DNA from: Streptomyces sp. F001
GTDB taxonomy: Bacteria; Actinomycetota; Actinomycetes; Streptomycetales; Streptomycetaceae
DNA length: 64,000 bases
Assembly: GCF_004187715.1 (NCBI RefSeq)
Contig: NZ_QZWF01000001.1
Span: forward strand, 434,001-498,000
Direction: 5' to 3'
The translations under genes were made by a program, and so were the position numbers. Shown piece by piece: positions 31,629 through 40,508 of the stretch. The notes under the pieces were generated by a model. The model worked only from the letters and a program-made list of their open reading frames with translations. It did no database searches and had not been told where the DNA came from. The first letter of the stretch is position 1. Each line of letters opens with the position of its first letter.

Positions 31629-33442
31629 TCGGCGTGGCGCCACCGGCCTACGACCCGGCGGCCCCGACGACGGCGAACACCCTGCCCGTCGGCGCCGCTG
31701 CGACCGTACGCGCCTATGTGGCCGAACTGTTCCGTCGGCACCGACGTGCCTTCCTGATCCTCATCACCGTCAACACCGTCGCCGTGGTCGCCTCGATGGC
31801 GGGTCCCTACCTGCTGGGCGGGCTCGTCGAGCGGGTGTCGGACGGGGCTCGTGAGCTGCACCTCGGCCTCACGGTGACGCTGTTCGTGCTGGCGCTGGTC
31901 GTGCAGGCCGTGTTCGTCCGCGAGGTGCGGCTGCGGGGCGCGATGCTCGGCGAGCGGATGCTGGCCGACCTGCGCGAGGACTTTCTCGTGCGGTCGGTCG
32001 GGCTGCCACCGGGTGTCCTGGAGCGGGCCGGCACGGGCGACCTGCTGTCCCGGATCACGACCGACATCGACCGGCTCGCCAACGCCATGCGCGAGGCCGT
32101 GCCCCAGCTGGCGATCGGCGTTGTGTGGGTGTGTCTGCTGCTGGGCGGGCTGGTCGTCACGGCACCTCCGCTGGCGGGCGCCGTGCTGCTGGCGCTGCCG
32201 CTGCTGGTGGTCGGCTGCCGCTGGTACTTCCGGCGGGCGCCGGCCGCCTACCGCTCGGAGGCCGCCGGGTACGCGGCCGTCGCCGCCGCCCTCGCCGAGA
32301 CCGTGGACGCCGGGCGCACGGTCGAGGCGCACCGCCTCGGCGCCGACCGGGTTCAGCTGTCGGACCGGCGGATAAGGGAGTGGACGGCCTGGGAGCGCTA
32401 CACGCTCTGGCTGCGGTCGGTGCTCTTCCCGGTCATCAGCATCACGCACGTGACGGTGCTCGCCTCGGTCCTCATGGTCGGCGGGGTCTTCGTGCTCCAG
32501 GGCTGGATCGGGGTCGGCCAGCTGACGACGGGTGCGTTGATCGCGCAGATGCTCGTCGACCCGGTGGGCCTGATCCTGCGCTGGTACGACGAGCTGCAGG
32601 TCGCCCAGGTGTCGCTGGCCCGGCTGGTCGGCGTCCGGGACGTCGAGCCGGACGCCGGTGACGACCGGCTCGCTCCCGACGGGCGCGACGTGCACGCCGA
32701 CCGGGTGCACTTCGGCTACCTCGAGGGCGTGGACGTGCTGCGCAAGGTGTCCCTGGAGGTCGCCCCCGGCACCCGGCTGGCGCTGGTGGGCCCCTCTGGC
32801 GCCGGCAAGTCCACACTGGGACGGCTGCTCGCCGGGATCTACGCGCCCCGGAACGGCCGGATCACCCTCGGCGGTGCGGAACTGTCCCGCATGACCGCGG
32901 AACGCGTCCGCTCCCATGTGGCCCTCGTCAACCAGGAGCACCACGTCTTCGTGGGCTCCCTGCGCGACAACCTCCTGCTCGCCCTCCCCCACTCCCGGCT
33001 TCGTTCGAGCGAGGGGACCTCGGCCGACGCCGTCGACGCCGAGCTGTGGGCGGCGCTCGGGGCGGTCGACGCGGACGGGTGGGCACGTGCGCTGGACGAC
33101 GGTCTGGACACCGAGGTCGGTTCGGGCGGACTGGCGCTCACGCCGGCCCAGGCCCAGCAGATCGCGCTGGCCCGGCTGGTACTGGCCGACCCGCACACAC
33201 TGGTCCTGGACGAGGCGACCTCCCTGCTCGACCCGCGCGCGGCACGTCACCTGGAACGGTCCCTGGCCCGCGTCCTCGACGGGCGCACGGTCGTCGCCAT
33301 CGCCCACCGGCTGCACACCGCCCACGACGCGGACGTGATCGCCGTCGTCGAGGACGGTCGGATCAGCGAGCTGGGCAGCCACAACGAGCTGGTCGCGGCC
33401 GACGGGGCGTACGCAGCGCTGTGGCGCTCGTGGCATGGGTGA
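31625..33442 (+). CDS. ABC exporter subunit 2 (degenerate signature) of a heterodimeric pair
   Basis: A 605-residue permease-ATPase fusion from ATG 31625, coupled to subunit 1 by ATGA. The ATPase domain has a perfect Walker A (GPSGAGKS, near residue 390), Walker B (LVLDEATSLLD) and switch His (IAHRLH), but its signature reads LTPAQAQQIALARL in place of LSGGQ. Combined with subunit 1, the dimer has one complete ATP site and one doubly degenerate site. A 36-bp palindromic element is inserted in frame at 32984-33019, between Q-loop and signature. The exported substrate is unknown; no peptide or regulator gene is adjacent. Confidence 0.9.
   Translation: MIGVAPPAYDPAAPTTANTLPVGAAATVRAYVAELFRRHRRAFLILITVNTVAVVASMAGPYLLGGLVERVSDGARELHLGLTVTLFVLALVVQAVFVREVRLRGAMLGERMLADLREDFLVRSVGLPPGVLERAGTGDLLSRITTDIDRLANAMREAVPQLAIGVVWVCLLLGGLVVTAPPLAGAVLLALPLLVVGCRWYFRRAPAAYRSEAAGYAAVAAALAETVDAGRTVEAHRLGADRVQLSDRRIREWTAWERYTLWLRSVLFPVISITHVTVLASVLMVGGVFVLQGWIGVGQLTTGALIAQMLVDPVGLILRWYDELQVAQVSLARLVGVRDVEPDAGDDRLAPDGRDVHADRVHFGYLEGVDVLRKVSLEVAPGTRLALVGPSGAGKSTLGRLLAGIYAPRNGRITLGGAELSRMTAERVRSHVALVNQEHHVFVGSLRDNLLLALPHSRLRSSEGTSADAVDAELWAALGAVDADGWARALDDGLDTEVGSGGLALTPAQAQQIALARLVLADPHTLVLDEATSLLDPRAARHLERSLARVLDGRTVVAIAHRLHTAHDADVIAVVEDGRISELGSHNELVAADGAYAALWRSWHG
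32984..33019 (+). repeat. Dispersed 36-bp palindromic element, copy B, in frame inside ABC subunit 2
   Basis: It matches copy A at 42538-42573 at 32 of 36 positions. Imperfect 9-bp arms (CCCCCACTC/GAGCGAGGG) surround a 12-base loop. It encodes LPHSRLRSSEGT, an extra loop in the ATPase domain. Confidence 0.8.
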
Positions 33443-33769
33443 GGGATCGTGCTGCCGCCAGGCCACGGCACTACAGGAGGCGGCCCCAGGCCGGGCCCTG
33501 TGACTGCGGTGGATCGCCCGAGGCCGGCCCCATGTGGCCACGGTGGTCCACCCCAGGTCATGGCCTGTGCCTGTGGCGGACCGCGCCGAGCCGGGGCCCG
33601 TGCCGTTGCGCTCGGGCGAAGAGGGGTGGAAGGCTGGATAGCGGCGCAGGCTCGGGGAGCGCCCGCGAACCCCGCGAGATCGCGTCGGGCGCAGTCTGTG
33701 TCCCCCGTACGGGCGGCCCGAGGCCGACCGTGGTGGGAACGGCCCCGTCTTCACCACCTGGAGGTACCT
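33443..33769. other. 327-bp intergenic region
   Basis: GC-rich with short irregular repeats of GGCCG type and no credible gene on either strand. GGAGGTACCT at its right end is the ribosome site of the DUF5709 gene. I see no clear promoter or terminator. Confidence 0.5.
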
Positions 33770-34237
33770 GTGAACAGCGCCGACGGATGGGGGGACGACG
33801 TCTACCAGCCCGACGGGTCCGAGCAAAGGGAGGACACGGGGCTGCTCGACGTGGAGGACACCCTGGAGAACGACGGTGTCAGCGATCCCCTCGACCGGGG
33901 CTGGTCCCCTCCGGAGAGGCCGTGGGCGGTGGAGCGCGCGGATGTGACGGCGGCCGAGCGCCAGCGAGGGGAGACGCTGGACCAGCGGCTCGACGAGGAA
34001 CTGCCCGATCCAGCCGTACCCGACGGTGACGGCATCGGCGACCGCGACACCGACGGCGAACTCCTGGACAACGAGGTCGGCGCCGCCCGCTCCGGCCGCC
34101 TCGTGGCCCCCGACGAGGGAGCGCACGAGGACGAGGAGAGCGCGCTGATCGCCTCGGACGTCGGAATCGACGGCGCGGCCGCCTCCGCCGAGGAGGCCGC
34201 GATGCACATCGTCGACGAGGACACCCTCTCCGGCTGA
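33770..34237 (+). CDS. DUF5709 family acidic protein
   Basis: A 155-residue, very acidic protein from GTG 33770, with CTGGAGGTACCT upstream. The N-terminus GDDVYQPDGSEQREDTG and the central pattern TLDQRLDEELPD and AARSGRLVAPDEG are typical of DUF5709 proteins of actinobacteria. No signal, helix bundle or catalytic motif is visible, and the chain is likely largely disordered. Its function is unknown. It precedes the type B L31 gene by 51 bases on the same strand. Confidence 0.8.
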   Translation: MNSADGWGDDVYQPDGSEQREDTGLLDVEDTLENDGVSDPLDRGWSPPERPWAVERADVTAAERQRGETLDQRLDEELPDPAVPDGDGIGDRDTDGELLDNEVGAARSGRLVAPDEGAHEDEESALIASDVGIDGAAASAEEAAMHIVDEDTLSG

Positions 34238-34288
34238 CCCGCGCCCCACCTGCCCGATGCCCTCAGCACCGCCGTACCAGGAGCAGCC

Positions 34289-34552
34289 ATGCAGCAGGAC
34301 AAGCACCCCGACTACCACCCCGTCGTCTTCCGCGACCGCGCTGCCGGCTACGCGTTCCTGACTCGCTCCACCGCGACCAGCGACCAGACGATCGAGTGGG
34401 ACGACGGCGAGACCTACCCGGTGGTGGACGTGGAGATCTCCTCCGAGAGCCACCCGTTCTACACCGGCAAGGCCCGCACGGTGGACACCGAGGGCCGCAT
34501 CGCCCGCTTCGAACGGCGGTACGGCGAGGGATCTCGGCAGACTTCCGACTGA
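34289..34552 (+). CDS. rpmE2: 50S ribosomal protein L31 type B (zinc-independent)
   Basis: An 87-residue protein from ATG 34289 with CAGGAG upstream. It has the type B signatures [20 protein letters not shown] and [14 protein letters not shown], and lacks the CxxC zinc motif of standard L31. In Streptomyces such zinc-free copies replace the zinc form when zinc is short and are usually repressed by Zur. I could not find a recognisable Zur box in the 51 bases upstream. A compound hairpin follows the gene. Confidence 0.93.
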   Translation: MQQDKHPDYHPVVFRDRAAGYAFLTRSTATSDQTIEWDDGETYPVVDVEISSESHPFYTGKARTVDTEGRIARFERRYGEGSRQTSD

Positions 34553-34610
34553 GGCAGCGCCGGAGGCCGGCCGGCCGACACCCGACCCGGCCGGGACGGC
34601 GCCGTGCCTC
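34551..34610. terminator. Compound hairpin between convergent genes
   Basis: The inner stem CCGGCCG/CGGCCGG (34571-34594) is perfect with a 10-base loop. The outer arms GAGGCAGCGCCG and CGGCGC..TGCCTC pair with a 2-base bulge. It lies between rpmE2 and the minus-strand membrane hydrolase gene. Confidence 0.75.
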
Positions 34611-35403
34611 AGATGAAGTTGAGCGCGGCCGCGCCGCCCACTCCCCCGAGCAGCATGAACGCCGGCATCAGCACCTTGAGCTCCACCCAGCTGCCCGCGC
34701 GGAACCGCATGCCCTTCGGCGGCCCGACCGGGTACCACCGCTTGCGGCCCACCGGAATCGGCCACAGTATCGGGCAGCCCGAGACGGTGAGCGCGTCCCC
34801 GATGTCGTGCACCAGTGCGCCGAGCACGATCGGCAGGCCCAGCCACAGGTACTCCTGGCCCGGCGCCGTGAACAGCCAGTCCGCGCCGTTGCCCGGCTTG
34901 TCCAGCACGCCGGCGAGGATCCACGCGCTCGTCGCGGCCAGCAGCCACACCAGGACGTCGCTGCTGGAACCCCGAGCCGCCCGCCACAGCAACCCCTCGA
35001 TGGCCAGCACCATGTGCACGAAGAGGATCGCCAGCACCGCCCAGCGTCCGCCGGTGATCGCCAGGACCGAGGTACCCGCGCCGATCAGGACCGCCCACAG
35101 CCAGGTGTGGGTGAGCGTGCGGTGGCCGCCGGAGCGGCGTGGATCGCCCTGCTTCCTGGTGGCCTTGTAGACGGCGTAGGAGAGCTTGTCGACGATCTCG
35201 CACACCCAACGCGAGATCGGCCCGAAGGCGCGTGAGATGGTGGCGGCCTTGTGGTCGAGGTCGGGGGCGAGCGCGGCGCCTGCGCAGATCAGTGCGCCGC
35301 ACAACAGAACCGGCCAGGGCATCGGGCGTCCGGCCGCGGCGGCGGCCGCACCGACACCGAGCCAGGCTGCGGCCCCCGAAAGAGAGTGTGCTGGTCCCAT
35401 CAT
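34609..35403 (-). CDS. Membrane-bound metal-dependent hydrolase, YdjM-like
   Basis: A 264-residue membrane protein from ATG 35403 (a second ATG follows directly). The N-terminus MMGPAHSLSGAAAWLG contains the conserved early His. The acidic motif ALAPDLDHKAATIS and the GGHRTLTHTW motif supply the presumed metal ligands, and VHDIGDALTVSG supplies further ones. About six hydrophobic segments are spread along the chain. The family is predicted to be an inner-membrane hydrolase; its substrate is unknown. It is divergent from the helicase gene. Confidence 0.86.
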   Translation of the reverse strand: MMGPAHSLSGAAAWLGVGAAAAAAGRPMPWPVLLCGALICAGAALAPDLDHKAATISRAFGPISRWVCEIVDKLSYAVYKATRKQGDPRRSGGHRTLTHTWLWAVLIGAGTSVLAITGGRWAVLAILFVHMVLAIEGLLWRAARGSSSDVLVWLLAATSAWILAGVLDKPGNGADWLFTAPGQEYLWLGLPIVLGALVHDIGDALTVSGCPILWPIPVGRKRWYPVGPPKGMRFRAGSWVELKVLMPAFMLLGGVGGAAALNFI

Positions 35404-35548
35404 CGCCGTAGCCCGCCCCGTTCCTTGTGTGCCGCTGTCCGGTTGACCTGGTGCGCCGACGTCGTGTCGGCGACACAGCGTAGCGTTCGCGATCTTCGTG
35501 CGGGCATCCGATTCCCTGATCGGGCGAGAGGCCAGGCAAGATGGGGGC

Positions 35549-38062
35549 GTGACCCTCATCGATCAGCTGCCGCAGACCGCCGACCCCGACGCCCTCTACG
35601 AAGCCTTCGAGTCGTGGGCCCAGGAGCGCGGTCTCACGCTCTACCCCCACCAGGAGGAGGCGCTGATCGAGGTGGTCTCCGGCGCGAACGTGATCGTGTC
35701 GACCCCCACCGGCTCCGGTAAGAGCATGATCGCCGCGGGCGCTCACTTCGCCGCGCTGGCCCGGGACGAGGTCACCTTCTACACGGCTCCGATCAAAGCA
35801 CTCGTCTCGGAGAAGTTCTTCGAACTGTGCAAGCTGTTCGGCACCGAGAACGTCGGCATGCTCACCGGTGACGCGTCGGTCAACGCCGACGCCCCGGTCA
35901 TCTGCTGCACTGCCGAGGTACTCGCGTCGATAGCGCTGCGTGACGGCAAGGATGCGGACATCGGCCAGGTCGTCATGGACGAGTTCCACTTCTACGCGGA
36001 GCCGGACCGCGGCTGGGCGTGGCAGATCCCCCTGCTCGAGCTGCCGCAGGCGCAGTTCATCCTCATGTCGGCCACGCTCGGCGACGTCTCGATGTTCGAG
36101 AAGGACCTCACCCGGCGCACCGGCCGCCCGACCGCGGTGGTCCGCTCGGCGACCCGTCCTGTGCCGCTCTCCTACGCCTACCGGCGCACCCCGCTGACGG
36201 AGACGCTGACCGAACTGCTGGAGACCAAGCAGGCTCCCGTCTACATCGTGCACTTCACTCAGGCCCAGGCCGTGGAGCGTGCGCAGGCACTGATGAGCAT
36301 CAACATGTGCTCGCGCGAGGAGAAGGAGCAGATCGCCGAGCTGATCGGCAACTTCCGCTTCACCACCAAGTTCGGGCGCAATCTCTCCCGATACGTCCGG
36401 CACGGCATCGGCGTGCATCACGCCGGCATGCTGCCCAAGTACCGCCGCCTGGTGGAGAAGCTGGCACAGGCCGGTCTGCTGAAGGTCATCTGCGGCACCG
36501 ACACCCTTGGCGTCGGTGTCAACGTGCCCATTCGGACCGTGCTGTTCACGGCTCTGACGAAGTACGACGGCAGCCGCGTGCGCACGCTGCGCGCGCGTGA
36601 GTTCCACCAGATCGCGGGGCGTGCGGGGCGTGCCGGCTTCGACACGGCGGGCTTTGTCGTCGCCCAGGCTCCGGAGCACGTGATCGAGAACGAGAAGGCG
36701 CTGGCCAAGGCGGGCGACGATCCCAAGAAGCGCCGGAAGGTCGTCCGCAAGAAGGCGCCCGAGGGCTTCGTCGCCTGGAGCGAGGACACCTTCGACAAAC
36801 TCATCGCCTCCGAGCCGGAGCCGCTGACGTCCCGCTTCCGGGTGACGCACACGATGCTGCTGTCGGTGATCGCCCGGCCGGGCAACGCGTTCAAGGCGAT
36901 GCGGCACCTCCTGGAGGACAACCACGAGCCGCGCAAGCAGCAGGTGCGGCACATCCGGCGCGCGATCGCCATCTACCGCTCGCTGCTGGACGGCGGCATC
37001 GTCGAGAAACTGGACGAGCCGGACGCCGAGGGGCGCATCGTCCGGCTCACCGTGGATCTGCAGCAGGACTTCGCGCTGAACCAGCCGCTGTCCACCTTCG
37101 CCCTGGCCGCCTTCGAGCTGCTGGACCCCGAATCGCCCTCGTACGCCCTGGACATGGTGTCCGTCGTCGAGTCGACGCTCGACGACCCGCGGCAGATCCT
37201 CGTCGCCCAGCAGAACAAGGCGCGGGGCGAGGCCGTCGCCGCCATGAAGGCGGACGGCGTCGAGTACGAGGAGCGCATGGAGCGCCTCCAGGACATCACC
37301 TACCCCAAGCCCCTGGAGGAGCTGCTCTTCCACGCGTACAACACGTACCGCAAGAGCCACCCGTGGGTCGGCGACCATCCGCTGTCGCCGAAGTCCGTCA
37401 TCCGGGACATGTACGAACGGGCGCTGTCCTTCACGGAATTGGTCTCCCACTACGAGCTGGCCCGTACCGAGGGCATCGTGCTGCGCTACCTGGCCAGCGC
37501 CTACAAGACCCTCGAGCACACCATCCCGGACGATCTCAAGTCCGAGGACCTGCAGGATCTGATCGAGTGGCTCGGCGAGATGGTGCGTCAGGTCGACTCC
37601 AGCCTGCTGGACGAGTGGGAACAGCTCGCCAACCCCGAGGAGATGACCGCCGAGGAGGCGCAGGAGAAGGCCGACCAGGTCAAGCCGGTCACCTCGAACG
37701 CGCGCGCCTTCCGCGTCCTCGTCCGCAACGCCATGTTCCGCCGTGTCGAGCTCGCCGCCCTCGACCAGGTCGAGGAGCTGGGCGAGATGGACGCCGAGTC
37801 CGGATGGGACGCCGATGCCTGGGGCGAGGCGATGGACAAGTACTGGGACGAGTACGACAGCCTGGGCACCGGCCCGGACGCCCGGGGTCCCAAGCTGCTG
37901 CTGATCGAGGAGGAGCCGGAGAACGGGCTGTGGCGCGTCCGGCAGATCTTCGACGACCCGAACAGCGATCACGACTGGGGCATCAGCGCCGAGATCGACC
38001 TCACGGCCTCCGACGCCGAGGGCCGTGCCGTGGTCCGCATCACCGACGTCGGACAGCTGTGA
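35549..38062 (+). CDS. DEAD/DEAH-box helicase with DUF3516 C-terminal domain
   Basis: An 837-residue protein from GTG 35549; the frame is open to 35498, so a slightly longer form is possible. The superfamily 2 helicase motifs are present: TPTGSGKSM, DEFHFY in place of DEAD/DEAH, SATLGD, and HQIAGRAGRAGF. The long C-terminal part carries the actinobacterial DUF3516 region. It resembles RNA helicases of the Ski2 kind in motif layout, but its substrate is not known. The thioesterase gene begins 20 bp downstream on the same strand. Confidence 0.91.
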   Translation: MTLIDQLPQTADPDALYEAFESWAQERGLTLYPHQEEALIEVVSGANVIVSTPTGSGKSMIAAGAHFAALARDEVTFYTAPIKALVSEKFFELCKLFGTENVGMLTGDASVNADAPVICCTAEVLASIALRDGKDADIGQVVMDEFHFYAEPDRGWAWQIPLLELPQAQFILMSATLGDVSMFEKDLTRRTGRPTAVVRSATRPVPLSYAYRRTPLTETLTELLETKQAPVYIVHFTQAQAVERAQALMSINMCSREEKEQIAELIGNFRFTTKFGRNLSRYVRHGIGVHHAGMLPKYRRLVEKLAQAGLLKVICGTDTLGVGVNVPIRTVLFTALTKYDGSRVRTLRAREFHQIAGRAGRAGFDTAGFVVAQAPEHVIENEKALAKAGDDPKKRRKVVRKKAPEGFVAWSEDTFDKLIASEPEPLTSRFRVTHTMLLSVIARPGNAFKAMRHLLEDNHEPRKQQVRHIRRAIAIYRSLLDGGIVEKLDEPDAEGRIVRLTVDLQQDFALNQPLSTFALAAFELLDPESPSYALDMVSVVESTLDDPRQILVAQQNKARGEAVAAMKADGVEYEERMERLQDITYPKPLEELLFHAYNTYRKSHPWVGDHPLSPKSVIRDMYERALSFTELVSHYELARTEGIVLRYLASAYKTLEHTIPDDLKSEDLQDLIEWLGEMVRQVDSSLLDEWEQLANPEEMTAEEAQEKADQVKPVTSNARAFRVLVRNAMFRRVELAALDQVEELGEMDAESGWDADAWGEAMDKYWDEYDSLGTGPDARGPKLLLIEEEPENGLWRVRQIFDDPNSDHDWGISAEIDLTASDAEGRAVVRITDVGQL

Positions 38063-38081
38063 GTACAGGAGAAGGACATCC

Positions 38082-38948
38082 ATGACAAACCCGGCCGAGA
38101 GGCTCGTCGATCTGCTCGACCTGGAGCAGATCGAGGTCAACATCTTCCGTGGTCGCAGCCCCCACGAGTCCCTGCAGCGTGTCTTCGGCGGGCAGGTGGC
38201 CGGCCAGGCGCTGGTCGCCGCAGGGCGCACCACGGAGGGCGACCGCCCGGTGCACTCGCTGCACGCGTACTTCCTGCGCCCGGGTCGGCCGGGCGTGCCG
38301 ATCGTGTACCAGGTCGAACGGGTCAGGGACGGGCGGTCGTTCACGACTCGCCGGGTCACCGCCGTACAGCAGGGCCGCACGATCTTCAATCTCACCGCCT
38401 CCTTTCACAAGCCTGAGGTTGGGAGCTTCGAGCACCAGCTGCCGCCGGCGCGTGAGGTGCCGGCCCCGGATTCCCTGCCGTCGGTCGTGGACGAGGTCCG
38501 GGAGCATCTGGGCGCGCTGCCCGAGCAGTTGGAGCGGATGGCGCGCCGTCAGCCCTTCGACATCCGGTATGTGGACCGGCTGCGCTGGACGCCCGAGGAC
38601 GTCAAGGGTGCCGAGCCGCGCAGTGCGGTGTGGATGCGCGCGGTCGGACCGCTCGGCGACGACCCGCTGGTGCACACCTGCGCGTTGACGTATGCCAGCG
38701 ACATGACCCTGTTGGACGCGGTCCGCATCCCGGTCGAGCCGCTGTGGGGGCCGCGGGGGTTCGACATGGCGTCGCTGGACCACGCGATGTGGTTCCACCG
38801 GCCGTTCCGCGCGGACGAGTGGTTCCTGTACGACCAGGAGTCCCCGATCGCCACGGGCGGGCGAGGGCTTGCGCGCGGGCGGATCTACGACCTTCAGGGG
38901 CGGCTGCTGGTGTCCGTCGTCCAAGAGGGGCTTTTCAGGGCGCTGTAG
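38082..38948 (+). CDS. tesB: Acyl-CoA thioesterase II
   Basis: A 288-residue double-hotdog enzyme from ATG 38082 with AGGAGAAGGA upstream. The N-terminal hotdog has FRGRSPHESLQRVFGGQVAGQA and the C-terminal half has the catalytic region YASDMTLLD and HAMWFHRPFRADEW, characteristic of TesB. It hydrolyses acyl-CoA to free acid and CoA in the cytosol. The 20-bp gap after the helicase gene suggests one transcript. Nothing in the sequence indicates unusual chain-length specificity. Confidence 0.94.
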   Translation: MTNPAERLVDLLDLEQIEVNIFRGRSPHESLQRVFGGQVAGQALVAAGRTTEGDRPVHSLHAYFLRPGRPGVPIVYQVERVRDGRSFTTRRVTAVQQGRTIFNLTASFHKPEVGSFEHQLPPAREVPAPDSLPSVVDEVREHLGALPEQLERMARRQPFDIRYVDRLRWTPEDVKGAEPRSAVWMRAVGPLGDDPLVHTCALTYASDMTLLDAVRIPVEPLWGPRGFDMASLDHAMWFHRPFRADEWFLYDQESPIATGGRGLARGRIYDLQGRLLVSVVQEGLFRAL

Positions 38949-38994
38949 GGAAGGTCAGGCCGTCCCGGGCATGGGCCGTTCAGGGCGCTGTGAG

Positions 38995-39876
38995 TCAGGT
39001 GCTTCTGCGGCGCAGCCAGCCCAGCAGGCGGTGGGTTCGCTCCGGCTCGGACGGGTGTGCAGCGTGCTGTGGTGCCGGCGGCGCCTGCCGGGGTGCGGGG
39101 CGGGGCGCGGGCCGGTGCTCGCGCGCCTCGTCCAGGGCTTGTGCCAGGTCCGCCCGCAGCCAGCCGATCTCGTCCGGGTCACCCGCCGTCATGATCCTCT
39201 CGGCGAGCTGCGCGGTCGGTGAACCGGGGGCACCATGGTTCGGTGGCCCCGGTCGGAACCGGTTGAGGTGGGCGCGCTCGTAGGGGTCCTTGGCGATGTC
39301 CGCGATCTGGACGGGATCGAGCAGGGCGGCCAGGGCCCCGGCGCGCTGCCACGGGTCCTCGGCCTGGCGCAGCAGGAATCCCAGATGCCGCCCCCGCCAG
39401 TTGCGGGGGCGGAGGTCCAGTCCGGTGTCCAACTGCTCCCGCAGTCCTTCGGGCATACGCCCCTTCACCAGGCGGGCGTTCTTCTCGTCGGCCGCGAACT
39501 GCCGGATTTCGTCGGCCAGATACAGCCATACGAGTGCCCGATAGCGGTTCAGGTAGAAGTAGACGGGCACCACCAGGCCCAGACGGGCGAGGCGGGTGAA
39601 CCTCTCCTTCGTCACCTCCATGATGGCCGCGGCTTCGCCGGTACCCACGGCCCGCACGCTCTCGTGGAGCGACTGGGGAAACCCGTCCTCCGCGCGCAGC
39701 CGGTCAATTTCGGCGGGCGTCACGCGACGCCCTCCCCCGCCTTCGTCGGGCACGGTGCGGATGCGGCCCAGGTGCACGGCCAGATCGAACTCGCGCCGCT
39801 TGAGGCCCAGTTCGCGAGCCGCACGGCTCGGCGTGTACGTCACACGGTCCGGTGTCGTGATGGTGTTGCCTGACAT
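38995..39876 (-). CDS. DUF6397 family protein with an N-terminal helix-turn-helix
   Basis: A 293-residue protein from ATG 39876 with GGGGGAGACGG upstream. The N-terminal part YTPSRAARELGLKRREFDLAV followed by GRRVTPAEIDRLRAEDGFP looks like a MerR/excisionase-like winged helix. The centre is helical (PVYFYLNRYRALVWLYLADE), and the C-terminal 50 residues are Pro/Ala/His-rich and probably disordered. The family is confined to actinobacteria and has no assigned role. It converges with tesB. DNA binding is plausible but unproven. Confidence 0.78.
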   Translation of the reverse strand: MSGNTITTPDRVTYTPSRAARELGLKRREFDLAVHLGRIRTVPDEGGGGRRVTPAEIDRLRAEDGFPQSLHESVRAVGTGEAAAIMEVTKERFTRLARLGLVVPVYFYLNRYRALVWLYLADEIRQFAADEKNARLVKGRMPEGLREQLDTGLDLRPRNWRGRHLGFLLRQAEDPWQRAGALAALLDPVQIADIAKDPYERAHLNRFRPGPPNHGAPGSPTAQLAERIMTAGDPDEIGWLRADLAQALDEAREHRPAPRPAPRQAPPAPQHAAHPSEPERTHRLLGWLRRRST

Positions 39877-40003
39877 GGTCCGTCTCCCCCGTGGAGTCAT
39901 CTGCTCACGCTGTGTGCGCTCGCCGTGACACAAACCGTAGCCGGTCGCACAGATCTCGTGGCCGGCCTGTGGATAACTCCACGAGGGTCGAAGAACCTGC
40001 AGG

Positions 40004-40414
40004 TCAGGGGTCTAGCCGGGTGCGCTCGGGCTGTCGGGCGTCCACGCCGAGGTGCTCGCCGACCCGGTTGACGAGCAGCGTCATCTCGTAGGCGATCTGA
40101 CCGATGTCGGCCTCCGCGGCGCTGAGCACGCACAGGCAGCTGCCGCTGCCCGCCGCCGTGACGAAGAGCACCGCATCATCGAACTCCACCATCGTCTGGC
40201 GCACCTGTCCGGCGCCGAAGTGACGCCCCGATCCCTTGGCCAGGCTGTGCAGTCCGGACGCGACGGCGGCGAGATGCTCGGCGTCCTCGCGTCGTAGGCC
40301 GGTACTCGCTCCCGTCACCAGCCCGTCGTTGGACAGGACCAGGGCGTGCCGCACATGTTCGACACGCTCGGTCAGATCGTCCAGTAGCCAGCCGAGTCCC
40401 TGGTTGTGCGCCAT
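40004..40414 (-). CDS. Roadblock/LC7 domain protein, CvnB paralogue outside the conservon
   Basis: A 136-residue protein from ATG 40414. The Roadblock fold is recognisable from LGWLLDDLTERVEHVRHALV, SLAKGSGRHFGAGQVRQTM and IAYEMTLLVNRVGEHLG. It is closely similar along its length to the CvnB protein encoded at 42135-42608. It lies 0.5 kb beyond the end of the conservon on the same strand, separated by a PPOX gene on the other strand. Roadblock proteins act on Ras-like GTPases, so it may compete with or replace CvnB as partner of CvnD. Confidence 0.88.
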   Translation of the reverse strand: MAHNQGLGWLLDDLTERVEHVRHALVLSNDGLVTGASTGLRREDAEHLAAVASGLHSLAKGSGRHFGAGQVRQTMVEFDDAVLFVTAAGSGSCLCVLSAAEADIGQIAYEMTLLVNRVGEHLGVDARQPERTRLDP

Positions 40415-40508
40415 GATTCGGTCTCCCCGTGTGATGACTCCCCCTGGCCGGAGGATCTCTCCGCCAGCCTTCCCCACGACCGGCGCGCGGGGCAAGGAAC
40501 ATGGGGGC

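Noticed and set aside
30767..38395. A 2,542-codon open frame on the minus strand across ABC, L31, helicase and TesB genes
   Set aside because: It is antisense to several well-supported genes, has Arg/Gly/Asp-rich composition without domains, and reflects the lack of stop codons in high-GC antisense frames.
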